Part shown: positions 62,488 to 64,000 of the stretch, piece after piece
How positions within the stretch are numbered: the stretch's first letter is position 1
How the letters are laid out: the number at the start of each line of letters is the position of its first letter
Origin: Brachybacterium halotolerans
Lineage (GTDB): Bacteria; Actinomycetota; Actinomycetes; Actinomycetales; Dermabacteraceae
DNA: 64,000 bases
Reading direction: 5' to 3'
Assembly: GCF_016623465.1 (NCBI RefSeq)
Contig: NZ_JAEDAJ010000006.1
Coordinates: 1-64,000 of the forward strand
Translations under genes and position numbers: made by a program
The notes under the pieces: generated by a model
What the model saw: only the letters and a program-made list of their open reading frames with translations
Told to the model about the DNA's origin: nothing
The model's database searches: none

Positions 62488-63453
62488 TCAGCGGATCATG
62501 CTCGCGGCGGTGCTCACGGCCCCGCGCACGTCGTCGTCGGCCGGGTAGAGCAGGCTGCGGCCGACGACGAGGCCGCGCACGTTGGGCCGGGCGAGCGCCT
62601 CGCGCCAGGTCGCGTACACCGCCTCCGGATCGGTCGCGCCGGGGTCGCCGCCGAGGATCAGGGTGGGCAGCGTGGTCGCGTCCATGACGCGGGCCATGTC
62701 CGCCACCGCGGGCAGCTTCAGCCACGTGTACGCGCTGGTCGTCCCGAGGCCCTGGGCGACGTGGATGGAGCGGATGACGGCCTCGGGGCTGAGGTCGTTG
62801 ACGACCCTCCCGCCCTGCCGCGAGGACCAGAAGGGCTCGATCATGGCGATGAGCTCGCGCGCGGCGAGCTGGTCGATCGCCTCGGCGCTCCACTTCAGCG
62901 TCTTCGAGGTGCGGTCGTCGTCGAGATCGATGCGGGTGAGCATCTTGCCGCCCGCGAAGCCCGCCCGCGCGATGGACTCGGCGTCGTAGGAGGTGAAGCG
63001 GTCCTCGATCTCCCAGGAGCCGCCCTGCAGCCCGCCGCGGTTCATGGACGCGAACACGACCTTGTCCTCGAGGGCGCCCATCAGCAGGAGGTCCTCGAGC
63101 ACGTCGGCCGTCCCGAGCACGCCGTCGACGCCGGGCACGGCGAGCGCCGTGCGCATGCGGTCGAGCATGTCGGTGCGGCTGGCCATCGCCTCGGAGCGCG
63201 CGCCCACGCCGAGGGCCCCGCGGGCGGGGTGGTCGGCGGCGACGATGAGCATCGAGCCGTCGGTGTCGGCGACGGTGCGCCGTGCGCGGCGCGCGAGCAG
63301 CCGGCCGATCCGGCCCGGGTCCTCGATGCGCACCCGGGTGACGTCCTCGTAGGAGTCGACGAAGGCGTCGTCCCTGGTCCCGGTCGACTCCATGGTCCCG
63401 GTCGACGCCGTGGCCCCGGTCGACGGGGCCCCGCTGGTCGGGTGTGCTGTCAT
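62488..63453 (-). CDS. Cgl0159-type aldolase of the inositol pathway
   Basis: 321 residues. TIM-barrel protein with the Cgl0159-family strands: SMLIVAADHPARGALGVG, LGTADVLEDLLLMGALEDK, LTRIDLDDDRTSKTLKWSA, LILGGDPGATDPEAVYATW. Found in actinobacterial iol clusters beside iolC, likely acting on 2-deoxy-5-keto-gluconate-6-phosphate in place of iolJ. Its start overlaps the iolC stop by ATGA. Confidence 0.82.
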   Translation of the reverse strand: MTAHPTSGAPSTGATASTGTMESTGTRDDAFVDSYEDVTRVRIEDPGRIGRLLARRARRTVADTDGSMLIVAADHPARGALGVGARSEAMASRTDMLDRMRTALAVPGVDGVLGTADVLEDLLLMGALEDKVVFASMNRGGLQGGSWEIEDRFTSYDAESIARAGFAGGKMLTRIDLDDDRTSKTLKWSAEAIDQLAARELIAMIEPFWSSRQGGRVVNDLSPEAVIRSIHVAQGLGTTSAYTWLKLPAVADMARVMDATTLPTLILGGDPGATDPEAVYATWREALARPNVRGLVVGRSLLYPADDDVRGAVSTAASMIR

Positions 63454-64000
63454 CGCTGCGCGTCCTCCCCGAGGCCGCGGGAGCGGATACCCGCGAGCAT
63501 CTGGTCGATGGTCTGGCCGTGGTTGGGGTCCCCGCCGTCCAGCAGCAGGTCGATCTCCTCGGTGGTCGGCATGGCCGTCGAGCACTCGAGGCGGCTGGTG
63601 ACGATCGCGCCGGCCGCGTTGCAGCGGGTGAGGGTCTCGGTGAGCGACTGGCCGCTGAGAAGGCCGTGGCACAGGGATCCGCCGAAGCTGTCGCCGGCGC
63701 CGAGCCCGTTGATCACCTGGATGAGGTTCGGGGCGACCTCGACGCGCTCGTCGCGGGTCTTGCCGAGCACGCCCTTCGGGCCCTGTTTGACGATCGCGAT
63801 CTCGACGCCCGCCTCCAGGAGGGCGTCGGCGGCGCGCTCGGGCTCGGTCTCGCCGACGGCGACCTCGCACTCCTCGCGGTTGCCCACGGCGACCGTCGCG
63901 TGCTGGAGGGCGCGCCGGTACTCCTCGCGCGCCTCCTCCACCGAGGACCAGAACATCGGCCGGTAGTCGAGGTCGAAGACCGTGTGGCGGGTGCGGCCGC
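63450..64000 (-). CDS. iolC: 5-dehydro-2-deoxygluconokinase (partial)
   Basis: The 3' 183 codons only; the 5' end lies past the window. PfkB-family carbohydrate kinase: HTVFDLDYRPMFWSS at the window edge, VAVGNREECEVAVGE, VIKQGPKG-like VKQGPKGVLG and the C-terminal active-site loop NGLGAGDSFGGSLCHGLL with the catalytic Asp. It phosphorylates 2-deoxy-5-keto-gluconate. An internal ATG at 63956 is not the start. Confidence 0.9.
   Translation of the reverse strand, partial: GRTRHTVFDLDYRPMFWSSVEEAREEYRRALQHATVAVGNREECEVAVGETEPERAADALLEAGVEIAIVKQGPKGVLGKTRDERVEVAPNLIQVINGLGAGDSFGGSLCHGLLSGQSLTETLTRCNAAGAIVTSRLECSTAMPTTEEIDLLLDGGDPNHGQTIDQMLAGIRSRGLGEDAQR

Overview
The window is about 70% GC, densely coded and rich in Shine-Dalgarno-led GTG and ATG starts. 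Together with class Ib ribonucleotide reductase, a DUF3349 protein, a Pls/PosA-type synthetase and an iol cluster with a Cgl0159-type aldolase, this points to a high-GC actinobacterium, probably Micrococcales and perhaps Brachybacterium-like. The genus is inference only. No integrase, transposase, CRISPR array, phage or rRNA gene was seen, so this reads as ordinary chromosome.

Layout. 0-5.6 kb: a proline-rich-headed membrane protein, a universal stress protein, a YigZ protein, then a PiT phosphate permease, a small membrane protein and a two-domain DUF3349 protein behind a PHO-box-like direct repeat, then GlsB. 5.7-11.9 kb: a 1300-residue Pls/PosA-type synthetase, an M1 aminopeptidase, a convergent Sfp-type phosphopantetheinyl transferase and an XRE regulator. 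12-15.2 kb: nrdF and a two-component system. 15.3-17.5 kb: a 60-base palindrome and an ActP-type symporter with its DUF485 partner. 17.7-22.3 kb: an IclR-controlled set (MHS transporter, 2-hydroxyacid dehydrogenase, 3-hydroxyisobutyrate-type dehydrogenase) carrying two matching operator boxes. 22.4-23.6 kb: a frameshifted gene and a membrane protein. 23.8-26.6 kb: nrdHIE, with NrdR-box-like sites and a DnaA box upstream.

27.4-33.1 kb: a Gfo/Idh/MocA-like protein lacking the catalytic lysine, an acyltransferase, a small stress protein, catalase plus its Fur-family regulator, and a small secreted cysteine peptide. 33.2-36.8 kb: a second two-component system, an SDR enzyme and a GNAT acetyltransferase. 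37.0-38.3 kb: a visibly lower-GC pocket with a Tat-exported protein and a lipoprotein, next to tRNA-Thr. 38.8-44.4 kb: an exported TAP-type peptidase, then an ABC transporter divergent from a third two-component system. 44.5-48.4 kb: an overlapping three-gene operon (LLM oxidoreductase, F420-reductase-like protein, HExxH protein), tRNA-Glu, tRNA-Asp, an MDR oxidoreductase and tRNA-Phe. 48.5-56.2 kb: a flavin reductase and a complete Mrp/Mnh Na+/H+ antiporter operon with acidic-tailed subunits. 56.4-64 kb: an Atg22-like transporter and a myo-inositol operon (iolC, Cgl0159-type aldolase, iolB, iolG, iolT) with a GntR regulator.

Most of the window is housekeeping and transport. The strongest novelty candidate is the Pls/PosA locus. 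Its A-domain specificity residues suggest a basic amino acid such as lysine, and it sits beside its probable activating transferase. Secondary candidates are the PHO-PiT-DUF3349 module, the IclR operator pair, the nrd control region and the secreted peptide between the catalase regulator and a sensor kinase.
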